Shown here: piece by piece, positions 37,225-45,540 of the stretch
Layout of the letters: each line of letters opens with the position of its first letter
How positions within the stretch are numbered: the stretch's first letter is position 1
NCBI GenBank assembly: GCA_040191315.1
Contig: JAWJLM010000020.1
Coordinates: 1 to 59,939 of the forward strand
Source: Bacillaceae bacterium S4-13-56
GTDB lineage: Bacteria; Bacillota; Bacilli; Bacillales; JAWJLM01
Reading direction: 5' to 3'
Length of the DNA: 59,939 bases
Notes under the pieces: model-generated
The model's input: only the letters and a program-made list of their open reading frames with translations
Databases searched by the model: none
What the model was told of the DNA's origin: nothing
Position numbers and translations under genes: made by a program

Positions 37225-37467
37225 ATGACTCAGCACCAGGTAACCGTCTATATAAGTGATGGATGCCAGGATTGTAAAAGGGTAATTACGTTTTTGGAAA
37301 ACATTGGTATTGAATTTAAAGAAAAAAATATAACAATCGAGCCTTCTTATAAGAAGGAACTTAGGGAAGAACATATATATGGAACTCCAGCTATTTTTGT
37401 TGGAAGTGAAATCATTCTTGGGTTTCAACCGAATAAAATCCGAAGAGTTCTTCAACTATATAATTGA
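37225..37467 (+). CDS. Glutaredoxin-family protein
   Basis: An 80-residue thioredoxin-fold protein. Active site SDGCQDCKRV at about residues 11-20 (C-x-x-C); the cis-Pro loop is YGTPAIFVG. It probably reduces disulfides or mixed low-molecular-weight thiols in the cytosol. The sigma-B-like promoter 42 bp upstream suggests stress induction. A clear terminator follows, so it is monocistronic. ATG preceded by TAGGGGG. Confidence 0.88.
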   Translation: MTQHQVTVYISDGCQDCKRVITFLENIGIEFKEKNITIEPSYKKELREEHIYGTPAIFVGSEIILGFQPNKIRRVLQLYN

Positions 37468-37476
37468 GTCTTCCAG

Positions 37477-37509
37477 GCAAGTGACCGTTATGTGTTACTT
37501 GCTTTTTTT
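37477..37509 (+). terminator. Terminator of the glutaredoxin gene
   Basis: GCAAGTGAC / GTTACTTGC stem with seven T residues. Confidence 0.85.
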
Positions 37510-37617
37510 CTTTTTAGCAACACCTTATCGGTAGCCTTAGTTCATTTCAAACAAAATAACATATTGGGTTGCTTGCTCATATACTAAAGCAGATTACATC
37601 GATAGGAGGGGAAGTTG

Positions 37618-38031
37618 ATGAACAGGAGAATGCCTCAATTTCCATATGATCAAAATCCGTATTTTACAGATGGTTTCTCTCCATACCAGCATCCTAATTT
37701 TTATGGTGGTCAACAATTTCAGCAGCCGCCAATACAAAATTATCAACAAACTCATCAAGGAAATCAAGGGCCGCAACAACAGTTCCAAAATCCGTATCAG
37801 CAATTCGCCAAGCCTCCACACCCACAAATGTGGAACGGTAACTTTGGACCTGGACCAATGAATGGAATGAATGGTATGAATAAGAAGTCCATAATGACTT
37901 ACTTTCAAGATGAAAATGGTCAAATAGATTTTGATAAAATGTTTTCAACAGTCGGTCAAATGGCCAGTACGGCACAGCAAATTTCCCCGCTCGTTAAAGG
38001 GCTTGGATCTATGTTTAAGGGCCTAAAATAA
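37618..38031 (+). CDS. yppG: YppG-like protein
   Basis: A 137-residue protein. The first 80 residues are Gln/Asn/Pro/Phe/Tyr-rich (NRRMPQFPYDQNPYFTDGF, FYGGQQFQQPPIQNYQQ). The C-terminal part MTYFQDENGQIDFDKMF and LVKGLGSMFKGLK is the conserved YppG end. Such low-complexity proteins in Bacillus are often spore-coat associated, which is an inference here. The ATG at 37618 has AGGAGGGG six bases before it; the TTG just upstream is less likely. Confidence 0.85.
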   Translation: MNRRMPQFPYDQNPYFTDGFSPYQHPNFYGGQQFQQPPIQNYQQTHQGNQGPQQQFQNPYQQFAKPPHPQMWNGNFGPGPMNGMNGMNKKSIMTYFQDENGQIDFDKMFSTVGQMASTAQQISPLVKGLGSMFKGLK

Positions 38032-38036
38032 AGGAA

Positions 38037-38068
38037 AGGAGGTGGCTCTCAACTGGCAACCACCTCCT
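38037..38068 (+). terminator. Terminator between yppG and degV
   Basis: AGGAGGTGG (38037-38045) pairs with CCACCTCCT (38060-38068); a TTTCTTT tract lies further on. Confidence 0.65.
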
Positions 38069-38079
38069 GGCTCCTTTCT

Positions 38080-38946
38080 TTACTCAATTTTTTTATCACT
38101 GAAAAAGGAAATGACAATACCACCTTCACCCGCATAGGTGGAAATCAATGGTCCCATTTCCGTTAAATGAACTTCCTTAAATGGGTATTTTTCTTTCATC
38201 TCAGCTAAAATTTCTTTTGCTTTTTCTTCTGCACTGAAGTGGGACATGGCCAGGATTTTACCTTCAAAGTTTTTCGAGTATTCTCCAATTTGCTCTATAA
38301 AACGTCGAATCGTTTTTTTGCTTCCACGAACTTTTTCTGCTACTTCAATAGTTCCTTCTTGACTGGCGCGCATGAGTAGTTTGATGTTTAGAGATTTTGC
38401 GAAAGTTCCCTTTATTGGATCTAGCCGACCTCCTTTGATCAAGTTGTCTAGTGTCTTTAACATTATCAGAGTGGTCGTGTGCTCAATTCGGTCCTTTATA
38501 TGAGGAACAAGCGTCTCAAAATCCATTCCAGCTTTGATTTTTCTCCCGGCTTCTTCCAGTAAAATGGATAGTCCAGCGGAAGCTGTCCTTGTATGAAAAA
38601 CTTCAATTTTACGTTCCGGTTCCTCTTGCTTGAGCATTTCCTTGGCTAATATGGCGTTGTCATATGTACTACTGATCATTTTAGAAACAGGGAAAACCAA
38701 TATAGGCTTAGACGGGTCCACCTCTTTAAATACATCATAAAACTCTTTAGGGTTGGAAGCAGCTGATCGTGGGAGTTTGGTCGATTGCTTCATTTTATCG
38801 TAGAACATGGACAAACTGATTTCTTCCTCTGTTTTAAAGCTTTCATCCCCAAAAATGATGTGAAGGGGAACTACTTTAATCTGGTGTTTTTCTCGGATGG
38901 AAGAAATAAAATCTGCTGATCCATCTGTTATTAGTTGAATATCCAT
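38080..38946 (-). CDS. DegV-family fatty-acid-binding protein
   Basis: A 288-residue protein. LITDGSADF at the start, VPLHIIFGDESF, LPRSAASNPKEFYDVF and the C-terminal MGPLISTYAGEGGIVISF are DegV signatures. DegV (FakB-like) proteins bind a fatty acid in a tunnel and present it to the kinase FakA for phospholipid synthesis. Ribosome site TTAGGAGTG. Single gene. Confidence 0.92.
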   Translation of the reverse strand: MDIQLITDGSADFISSIREKHQIKVVPLHIIFGDESFKTEEEISLSMFYDKMKQSTKLPRSAASNPKEFYDVFKEVDPSKPILVFPVSKMISSTYDNAILAKEMLKQEEPERKIEVFHTRTASAGLSILLEEAGRKIKAGMDFETLVPHIKDRIEHTTTLIMLKTLDNLIKGGRLDPIKGTFAKSLNIKLLMRASQEGTIEVAEKVRGSKKTIRRFIEQIGEYSKNFEGKILAMSHFSAEEKAKEILAEMKEKYPFKEVHLTEMGPLISTYAGEGGIVISFFSDKKIE

Positions 38947-39006
38947 CGAATCACTCCTAACATAGAATAGTTTTATTATATGAAAAACTAGTTACTAATA
39001 AAAGAA

Positions 39007-39927
39007 CTATTTAGATGAAAGTTTTGAAAGAGTAGTTTTTCTTTTCCTTGTTGTTCCTACAATAAACAAACTCAAGCCAAATATGATGATGGTTCCTCCA
39101 AGCCATTGAGACCAACTAATGCGTTCGCCAAGTATAAAAAATGCTAGGATAGAAGCCCCTACAGGTTCAAACAAAATACTCATAGAAATAGTGGAGGTGC
39201 TCACCCACTTAATGGCCCAATTAAAAAGGGTATGTCCAAAGAAGGTTGGGATAATCGCAAGGGCTAGAAAGATCAACCAATCATTCATCGGATATCCTAC
39301 AAATGATTTTTGGAGCAAAAGATTATATAGGATGAGTGTTAGAGAACTAATTCCATAGACTACAAAGGTATAAGTCATGAGTGAGAGTCTTTTACGAACA
39401 GTTTGCCCAAGTAAAAAATATCCTGTGACCATTACGGCTCCTAATAGGGCTAGAATGTCGCCAAACAATGCCATACCATTTAGTTGAAAGTCTCCCCAGC
39501 TTATAAGGATACTACCTATAATGGCGATGATCATACTGATGATGGCGGCAGGTGTAAATTTTTCTTGAAAAAAGAGAAAAGTCCCTAGAAATGCAAATAT
39601 TGGTTGAAGAGTTACGAGTACTACTGAACTTGCAACAGATGTATAATTTAAGGATTCAAACCACAAAATAAAATGAAAAGCTAGAAATATTCCAGCAAAA
39701 ATGGATAGTTTCCAATCTCTTTTAGAAATAAGCTTAAATTCATGGCGGCTCTTTAAAATTACATAAGGTGCCATGATGAGTACTGCAAAAAGCAAGCGAT
39801 AATTGGCAATAATGGAGGCAGGAGCCTGTTCCGTAAGCTTTACTAAAACAGCTGCTGTAGATACAGAAACAACCCCAATTAAGATGGCAAGATACGCTTT
39901 TAGTGGAGGTTTATTCAAAGAGCTCAC
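39007..39927 (-). CDS. EamA-family drug/metabolite transporter
   Basis: A 306-residue protein with about ten membrane helices arranged as two EamA repeats. The first repeat holds EQAPASIIANYRLLFAVLIM and VVLVTLQPIFAFLGTFLFFQE; the second STSTISMSILFEPVGASILAFFILGE. Likely a metabolite exporter; the substrate cannot be read from sequence. ATG with a GAGGTGAG site. Confidence 0.9.
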   Translation of the reverse strand: MSSLNKPPLKAYLAILIGVVSVSTAAVLVKLTEQAPASIIANYRLLFAVLIMAPYVILKSRHEFKLISKRDWKLSIFAGIFLAFHFILWFESLNYTSVASSVVLVTLQPIFAFLGTFLFFQEKFTPAAIISMIIAIIGSILISWGDFQLNGMALFGDILALLGAVMVTGYFLLGQTVRKRLSLMTYTFVVYGISSLTLILYNLLLQKSFVGYPMNDWLIFLALAIIPTFFGHTLFNWAIKWVSTSTISMSILFEPVGASILAFFILGERISWSQWLGGTIIIFGLSLFIVGTTRKRKTTLSKLSSK

Positions 39928-39999
39928 CTCATATTATCGGTATTTTCTTCATTCTATCATGGTTGTTCTACTTTAGCACTTGTCAACCGAATAATTTGC

Positions 40000-40086
40000 T
40001 ATAGTAGGAAAAATTATGATAAACTACTGATAATATAACCAACGTGAGTTTTTACGCCTCTTCCAGATGCGGAGGGAGGCTTTTTT
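40000..40086 (+). promoter_or_regulatory. Short leader with terminator upstream of cshA
   Basis: A -10-like TATAGT at 40000-40005 is followed 50 bases later by a GCCTC...GGAGGC hairpin (40056-40080) and TTTTTT. A transcript started here would end before cshA, so this may be an attenuator or a small RNA. 40100-40210 contains a loose relative of the dispersed repeat and an imperfect GGCTTTGCCGAAAG...ATTCGGC inverted repeat. The -35 is not clear. Confidence 0.5.
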
Positions 40087-40266
40087 GCACTTAAGATTAA
40101 GAAATTAAATTCTAGTGAAGAAGCTTCATCGACGTAGGGAAATTTTAAAGGATGAAGTATAAGAAAAGCTAACGACTCTGGCTTTGCCGAAAGGCTCGCC
40201 ATTCGGCGAACTTTTCTAAACGTAAAAATGAAGCAATAAAAGGTGTATATAAAGGAGAATTAGAAA

Positions 40267-41751
40267 GTGACAACATTTAAAGAATTAGGAATTAACAAAC
40301 AAATATTAAAAGCCGTGGAAGAAATGGGTTTTGAGGAAGCAACACCTATTCAAGAACAAACGATTCCTAGAGGATTAAAAGGCATAGATGTAATTGGTCA
40401 AGCGCAAACAGGAACAGGAAAAACAGCTGCCTTTGGGATCCCGTTGTTAGAAAAAATCGATAAGAATCAGAAAACTCTTCAGGGAATAATAGTCGCCCCT
40501 ACACGTGAGTTAGCCATTCAAGTTGGAGAAGAGTTAAATCGAATTGGTAAATATATAGGAGCCAAGGCTTTGCCGATTTATGGTGGACAAGAAATGGGAC
40601 GTCAAATTCGTGCCTTAAAGGGAAAACCGCCAATTGTAGTCGCAACTCCTGGTCGTCTTTTGGATCATATTCGAAGAAAAACCATTCGATTAGAAACTGT
40701 TCATACCGTCATTTTAGATGAAGCAGATGAAATGCTAAATATGGGATTCATTGAAGATATTCACGCGATTCTTGAGGCAATCCCACCAGAGAGACAAACA
40801 TTGTTATTCTCAGCCACCATGCCTAATGAAATTAAAGAAATTGCAACTAAAATGATGCGTGACCCAGAAACTGTTCGTATCCAGGCAAAGCAACTAACTG
40901 TTGAAAATATTGATCAATACTACGTAGAAGTGAATGAAAAGCAGAAATTTGATTCACTAACACGCTTACTTGATATTGATGCTCCGGAGCTATCCATCAT
41001 TTTCGGACGGACGAAGCGTCGTGTAGATGAGCTAGCTAATGCTTTAAATACAAGAGGGTATAATGCTGAAGGAATACACGGTGATTTGAGTCAGTCTAAA
41101 CGTCTTTCTGTTTTAAATAAGTTTAAGAGCGGACGCTTAGAAGTGTTAGTGGCAACTGATGTTGCTGCCCGTGGATTAGATATTTCTGGAGTTACTCATG
41201 TATATAACTTTGATATACCACAGGATCCAGAAAGCTATGTACACAGAATTGGACGTACGGGTCGAGCTGGGAATAAAGGAAAAGCTATCTCTTTTGTCAC
41301 GCCTCGGGAGATTGCACAGCTTCACTTAATTGAAAAGATGACAAAACGCAAAGTAGAACGTCTGCCTGTTCCTTCTCAAAGTGAGGCAAAACGTGGACAG
41401 CAACAGGCATCCATTGATAAATTGTTAGAAACAATAAAAGATGGGGAACTAGAGGCTTATCGAGATGCAGCTAATGATATGTTAAATGAACATGATTCAT
41501 TAACGGTTATTTCAGCTGCGATCAAGGTTTTAACAAATGATCGTAATGAAGCACCTGTTCAACTATCTTCTGTTCAGCCAATAAGTGTGAAAAACGCAGT
41601 CCGTGATAAGGATAAATCCAAAAGATCAAATAAAGAATACCGTGCTGGTGGTCGCGGAGGCGGATATAAAGGTAAGCAAGCTGGAAAAGGTGGAGGAAAC
41701 CGACGATTTAACAAACGAGGTAGTGACCAAAGAGGTCAAAAAAGGGGATAA
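40267..41751 (+). CDS. cshA: DEAD-box RNA helicase CshA
   Basis: A 494-residue ATP-dependent RNA helicase. Motifs in order: Q motif [19 protein letters not shown], Ia PTRELAIQ, Ib [59 protein letters not shown]. The tail is Gly/Arg/Lys-rich (GRGGGYKGK...), as in CshA, the RNA degradosome helicase. GTG start with AAAGGAGAAT. It is followed by ydbST-like genes, as in B. subtilis. Confidence 0.96.
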   Translation: MTTFKELGINKQILKAVEEMGFEEATPIQEQTIPRGLKGIDVIGQAQTGTGKTAAFGIPLLEKIDKNQKTLQGIIVAPTRELAIQVGEELNRIGKYIGAKALPIYGGQEMGRQIRALKGKPPIVVATPGRLLDHIRRKTIRLETVHTVILDEADEMLNMGFIEDIHAILEAIPPERQTLLFSATMPNEIKEIATKMMRDPETVRIQAKQLTVENIDQYYVEVNEKQKFDSLTRLLDIDAPELSIIFGRTKRRVDELANALNTRGYNAEGIHGDLSQSKRLSVLNKFKSGRLEVLVATDVAARGLDISGVTHVYNFDIPQDPESYVHRIGRTGRAGNKGKAISFVTPREIAQLHLIEKMTKRKVERLPVPSQSEAKRGQQQASIDKLLETIKDGELEAYRDAANDMLNEHDSLTVISAAIKVLTNDRNEAPVQLSSVQPISVKNAVRDKDKSKRSNKEYRAGGRGGGYKGKQAGKGGGNRRFNKRGSDQRGQKRG

Positions 41752-41761
41752 CATAACATTT

Positions 41762-41798
41762 AAAAGCATTTGTCCTGGAGAAAGGATAGATGCTTTTT
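41762..41798 (+). terminator. Terminator of cshA
   Basis: AAAAGCAT pairs with ATGCTTTT, with an inner TCC/GGA pairing, then TTTGTTTT. Confidence 0.8.
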
Positions 41799-41830
41799 GT
41801 TTTATTGCCGTTCTTTTGTTTGAGCTGCTG

Positions 41831-42180
41831 GCACGCAAACGTTGTTAATAGCACTGAAATAAAGAAAACATCTCTATTACCTAAAAGGTCTAAAAAAGTA
41901 GCACTTAAAACGGGAAAACTGGCACATAAAAAAGAGTGAGCCAGCACTTAAACATTCATATTTTCACTTAAATAAAAATCATATCACCCAATGGAGGAGA
42001 TTGGCACTATACCAAAGGAAACCGTCACGTAAAACAGCTGTTTTGGCACTTAGAATTTGAAAATCATCACTTAAACTAATTTATTAGCACAGAACCATTA
42101 AAAGTTGCACTTAAATTCCATATTAAGCACTATGAACTTAATAACGTAGTCCAAGTACCACAAACCTTAGCTCTAGCACA
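41831..42180. repeat. Non-identical array of a GCACTTAAA motif every 20-22 bp
   Basis: G/T-C-A-C begins at 41901, 41922, 41944, 41964, 41984, 42004, 42025, 42046, 42067, 42087, 42107 and 42127: eleven successive gaps of 20-22 bp. Common forms are GCACTTAAA, TCACTTAAA, GCACATAAA, TCACGTAAA and GCACAGAA. Outliers at 41831, 41851, 42158 and 42176 extend it. The sequence between motifs is not repeated, so it is not an ordinary tandem repeat. It fills the gap between cshA and ydbS. Confidence 0.85.
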
Positions 42181-42303
42181 GAACCATCCCTGACCTGCCT
42201 TGCAAGCTCCAAGTCTTTTTTGAAAATTAACGGCATCTTGTCAGCATTGATTGTTTTAACTACTCAGTACATAATAAAGAAAAAGCTAAAAAGGGGAATT
42301 TTG

Positions 42304-42786
42304 ATGAGGAAACCACCGCAACATTACATATCTAAAGATGCCGTGTTTGTATGGAGAGTCTCCTCCTTACTTTCTGTGAGTTTCTTATGGGTTGGACTTA
42401 TTATTTTTACATATTTCTCTCGAAGATTTGATTTGATCTCTTTTCGATATTTGTTACTCATTTGGATTTCACTACTTCTTCTCACCGTTGTAGTATCAAT
42501 GCTTATTCCATACATCCGTTGGAAAAGGTGGAGGTATGAGGTGCTTGATCAGGAAATCGACTTGCAACGTGGAGTCTGGGTGGTATCACGAACCTTAATA
42601 CCAATGGTCCGTGTCCAACATGTAGATACGATTCAGGGTCCTCTTCTTCGTATGAAAAAGTTAGCAACAGTAGTGATTTCAACGGCTGCAACCAAACATT
42701 CCATCCCTGCTTTGGACGAGAAAGAGGCTGATCAGCTCCGAGACCAAATTTCACGACTAGCTAGGGTGGATGATGATGATGTTTGA
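42304..42786 (+). CDS. ydbS: YdbS-like bacterial PH-domain membrane protein
   Basis: A 160-residue protein with two membrane helices (SSLLSVSFLWVGLIIFTYF, LLIWISLLLLTVVVSMLI) and then one bPH2 domain (RYEVLDQEIDLQRGVWVVSRTLIPMVRVQHVDT). The ATG at 42304 has AAAAGGGG and gives the usual YdbS length; an earlier in-frame start (42220) would run from the motif array. In B. subtilis, ydbST is sigma-W controlled and protects against certain bacteriocins. It overlaps ydbT by 17 bp. Confidence 0.9.
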   Translation: MRKPPQHYISKDAVFVWRVSSLLSVSFLWVGLIIFTYFSRRFDLISFRYLLLIWISLLLLTVVVSMLIPYIRWKRWRYEVLDQEIDLQRGVWVVSRTLIPMVRVQHVDTIQGPLLRMKKLATVVISTAATKHSIPALDEKEADQLRDQISRLARVDDDDV

Positions 42787-44224
42787 TAAAAGAAGACTTC
42801 ATCCCATTGGAATTCTATTTAATTTTATAGAAGCAGCCAAGAGTTTGTTTTTACCACTAATCTTTTTCCTTATATTAGGTCCAGGAATGGATTCAGTTTG
42901 GATTATAGTCGGAGTTGTTCTGCTGTTTATTGTTGTGAATGGTATCATTGGTTTCTTGAAATGGTGGAGATTTACCTATTGGGTGGAGGATCGTGAGTTA
43001 AGAATTGAGTTTGGTTTGTTTGTGAAAAATAAGAGATTTATCCCTATCGAAAGAATTCAGTCGATTGATAATAAGGCTGGAATCTTTCATCAACTATTTA
43101 AAGTTGTCAAACTGGATATTGAAACCGCAGGTGGTGGGGGAGATGCAGAGGCTTCCCTATCTACAGTGACTAAAGAAGAAGCGGAATTATTACGGTCTTT
43201 ATTAATGGAGAGAAAAGAAGTCCAAGAGCCCAATTTATATGAAGGATGGGAGACTGATCAAAAGATTTTCTCAAGAAAAGTTACTTTTCTTGAATTAGTA
43301 ATAGCGGCTGCTACCTCAGGAGGAGTAGGAGTTATCCTATCGGCCTTATTTGCCTTTGTGTTTCAGTTAGAGGAATTTATTCCAGATCAGATGTATGAAA
43401 GCATCTATGAACAAGTAATTTCTCAAAGCATATTGTTTCTAAGTATAGCAAGCTTGATTTTATTTGTATTTTTATGGGCACTTGCTTCCCTGTGGGGAAT
43501 ACAAAAGCAATTTGAATTTACCATCACAAGAAAAGGAGATGACTTGGTTATAACAAGAGGGCTTTTAGAAAAAGTTCATTTAACAGTTCCTGTTAAAAAG
43601 ATTCAAGCGCTTCGTTATCATCAAAATATTGGTAGACAACCACTTGGATATGTCTCCATTTTAGCGGAAGTCGCGGGAGGAGGAAGCAATAAAGAAACAG
43701 ACTTTTCAACCATCCTTTTTCCTATTATGAAGGAGGTAGAGTTACTGACTTTTTTAGAAAATCTTTTGCCGGAATGGGAGTTGAATACTTCATGGGAGCC
43801 CTTACCTGTAAGGTCTAGGAAACGATATTTATTTAGAGCTTTAATTCTTTTTGTACCCATAATAGTTGCAGTAGCTTGGTTGATTCCTGCTTATTTATGG
43901 ATTGTTCTGCTTGCAGCTGGAATTTCCGTGTTTTTTGGCTATCTTCGGTTTAAAGATGGAGGATATTTCATCATGAATGACTTTTTCTCGACTCGGTTTA
44001 GAATGATTAGTCGAGAAGTAGTTATTACACCATTAAAAAGAGTACAGTCCATTTCGCTAAAACAACAACCTTTTCAAAAGCGAGCTCATTTATTTTCCTT
44101 TGAGTTTTCTGTGATTTCTAAGCAATCAGGGAAGGATTTTTTGCTGAAGGATTTATCCAAAGAACAGGGAGATAGGATATGGAGTTGGTATTCAAGGAAT
44201 AGAGACGAGAAACTGACAGAGTAA
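42770..44224 (+). CDS. ydbT: YdbT-like protein with three bacterial PH domains
   Basis: A 484-residue membrane protein with paired hydrophobic helices near residues 15-60, 170-235 and 360-395, each followed by a bPH2 domain (IPIERIQSIDNKAGIFHQLF; VPVKKIQALRYHQNIGRQPLG; TPLKRVQSISLKQQPFQKRA). Four consecutive ATG codons at 42770-42781 make the exact start uncertain. It is the partner of YdbS; the pair probably forms one membrane complex for envelope defence. Confidence 0.9.
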   Translation: MMMMFDKRRLHPIGILFNFIEAAKSLFLPLIFFLILGPGMDSVWIIVGVVLLFIVVNGIIGFLKWWRFTYWVEDRELRIEFGLFVKNKRFIPIERIQSIDNKAGIFHQLFKVVKLDIETAGGGGDAEASLSTVTKEEAELLRSLLMERKEVQEPNLYEGWETDQKIFSRKVTFLELVIAAATSGGVGVILSALFAFVFQLEEFIPDQMYESIYEQVISQSILFLSIASLILFVFLWALASLWGIQKQFEFTITRKGDDLVITRGLLEKVHLTVPVKKIQALRYHQNIGRQPLGYVSILAEVAGGGSNKETDFSTILFPIMKEVELLTFLENLLPEWELNTSWEPLPVRSRKRYLFRALILFVPIIVAVAWLIPAYLWIVLLAAGISVFFGYLRFKDGGYFIMNDFFSTRFRMISREVVITPLKRVQSISLKQQPFQKRAHLFSFEFSVISKQSGKDFLLKDLSKEQGDRIWSWYSRNRDEKLTE

Positions 44225-44226
44225 AA

Positions 44227-44259
44227 AAAGGGCTTTTGTCAGATAGACATGAGCCCTTT
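44227..44259. terminator. Bidirectional terminator between ydbT and ydcA
   Basis: AAAGGGCT...GTC pairs with GAC...GAGCCCTTT. It separates the convergent genes. Confidence 0.8.
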
Positions 44260-44267
44260 CTATCTAT

Positions 44268-45020
44268 TTATAACAATGTGCCAGCTAATCCAAACAAAAC
44301 CAATAAAATTAAAATTCCCCAGATGATATTTTTGGTCCATTGTCTTTTCCAAAAACGTCTTTTGTTCCAACGATTTGGATCAAAGCGAATCTGTGTGTCA
44401 TGAGACCCACTTCCACCACGGTAAACAGAATGGAGATAAAAGGGCTTAGCGCCAGTTAGAACAAAAGGAGCAATGATAAATCCACCAATAAATCCAAACA
44501 GATGACCCAAGATATTAATATTGCCACCGAAAAACGTCATAACTAAACTGATTACAAAAATAGTAGTTACGATTTGGGAATTCGTCTGGTCCATTAAATT
44601 TTTACGGAAAAGAACAATAAAAATATAGACGCCGAATATTCCAAAGATGGCGCCAGAAGCTCCAACGTGGTTGTAATAACTTGGGCCAATGAAGAGAGTC
44701 CCAATGTTTCCGACGATACCCGCAAAGAGGTACATAAGAATAAATTTTGCCTTACCCAGCATAATCTCAAGACCAGGACCGAATAACACAAGCGAAAACA
44801 TATTAAATACTACGTGAGTTAATCCGGCATGAAGAAATATAGGTGTCAAGATACGCCAGTATTCACCCAATGCAATCAAGTGATTAGAACCAGCTCCCAA
44901 GTAAAATAAATCAGGAACAAATTCTGTCAATAGCCAGATTCCAAGATTTATCCCAACTAACCAGGTGACTATTGGATAGGATTTTCGGAATTGATAAAAG
45001 CTTTCCGTCCGAATGAACAT
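44268..45020 (-). CDS. ydcA: Rhomboid-family intramembrane serine protease
   Basis: A 250-residue, six-helix membrane protease. Catalytic Ser in VGASGAIFGIFG and His in INILGHLFGFIGG; the WRILTPIFLHAGLTHVVFNM helix is the conserved H-x-x-x-N region. The C-terminal tail after helix 6 is longer than in B. subtilis YdcA (SHDTQIRFDPNRWNKRRF...) and ends with another hydrophobic segment. It cleaves membrane proteins; the substrate is unknown. Located as in B. subtilis, before acpS. Confidence 0.93.
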   Translation of the reverse strand: MFIRTESFYQFRKSYPIVTWLVGINLGIWLLTEFVPDLFYLGAGSNHLIALGEYWRILTPIFLHAGLTHVVFNMFSLVLFGPGLEIMLGKAKFILMYLFAGIVGNIGTLFIGPSYYNHVGASGAIFGIFGVYIFIVLFRKNLMDQTNSQIVTTIFVISLVMTFFGGNINILGHLFGFIGGFIIAPFVLTGAKPFYLHSVYRGGSGSHDTQIRFDPNRWNKRRFWKRQWTKNIIWGILILLVLFGLAGTLL

Positions 45021-45115
45021 GACTTTTCCCCTTTCATATTGTCTCTAATAAGGTATAGACCTTACAGCTCATTTATAAACCTCTGACATAAAAAATTAAA
45101 ACAAGGATTGATTTT

Positions 45116-45469
45116 ATGATTATTGGTATTGGAATAGATATTGTAGAGTTATCAAGAATCAAAGACATAATGGAAAGAAAACCATCCTTCTATCAACGTA
45201 TTTTATCAAAAAATGAATCAGAACAGTTTTCTGAACTCTTGGAAAAGAGAAAAATGGAGTATTTAGCTGGAAGATTCGCAGCTAAGGAAGCATTTAGTAA
45301 GGCTTTTGGAACCGGAATAGGTGCTCCCTATCAATTTACCGATATTGAAGTACTAAATGAAGTAAACGGACGACCTTTTGTGAGGGTTGAAGGTCTTGAT
45401 GCAAAAATTTTTGTTTCGATCTCTCATAGTGAAAGGTATGCCGTGGCGCAAGTGATTTTAGAAAAATAG
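45116..45469 (+). CDS. acpS: Holo-[acyl-carrier-protein] synthase
   Basis: A 117-residue enzyme that moves 4'-phosphopantetheine from CoA to ACP. The signatures IGIGIDIVELSRI (Mg-binding Asp 8) and LAGRFAAKEAFSKAFGTGIG are complete. The ATG has the weak site AACAAGGATTG. It precedes nnr and alr as in B. subtilis. Confidence 0.96.
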   Translation: MIIGIGIDIVELSRIKDIMERKPSFYQRILSKNESEQFSELLEKRKMEYLAGRFAAKEAFSKAFGTGIGAPYQFTDIEVLNEVNGRPFVRVEGLDAKIFVSISHSERYAVAQVILEK

Positions 45470-45540
45470 GATTCATGAGGCTCGTCTGCATATTTGTATA
45501 GTTTATCTCATATAGTTTAATGCGGGTAGGAGGGAACAAA

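Noticed and set aside
41603-41848. Alternative frame over the cshA 3' end
   Set aside because: It overlaps the Gly/Arg-rich CshA tail and the cshA terminator.
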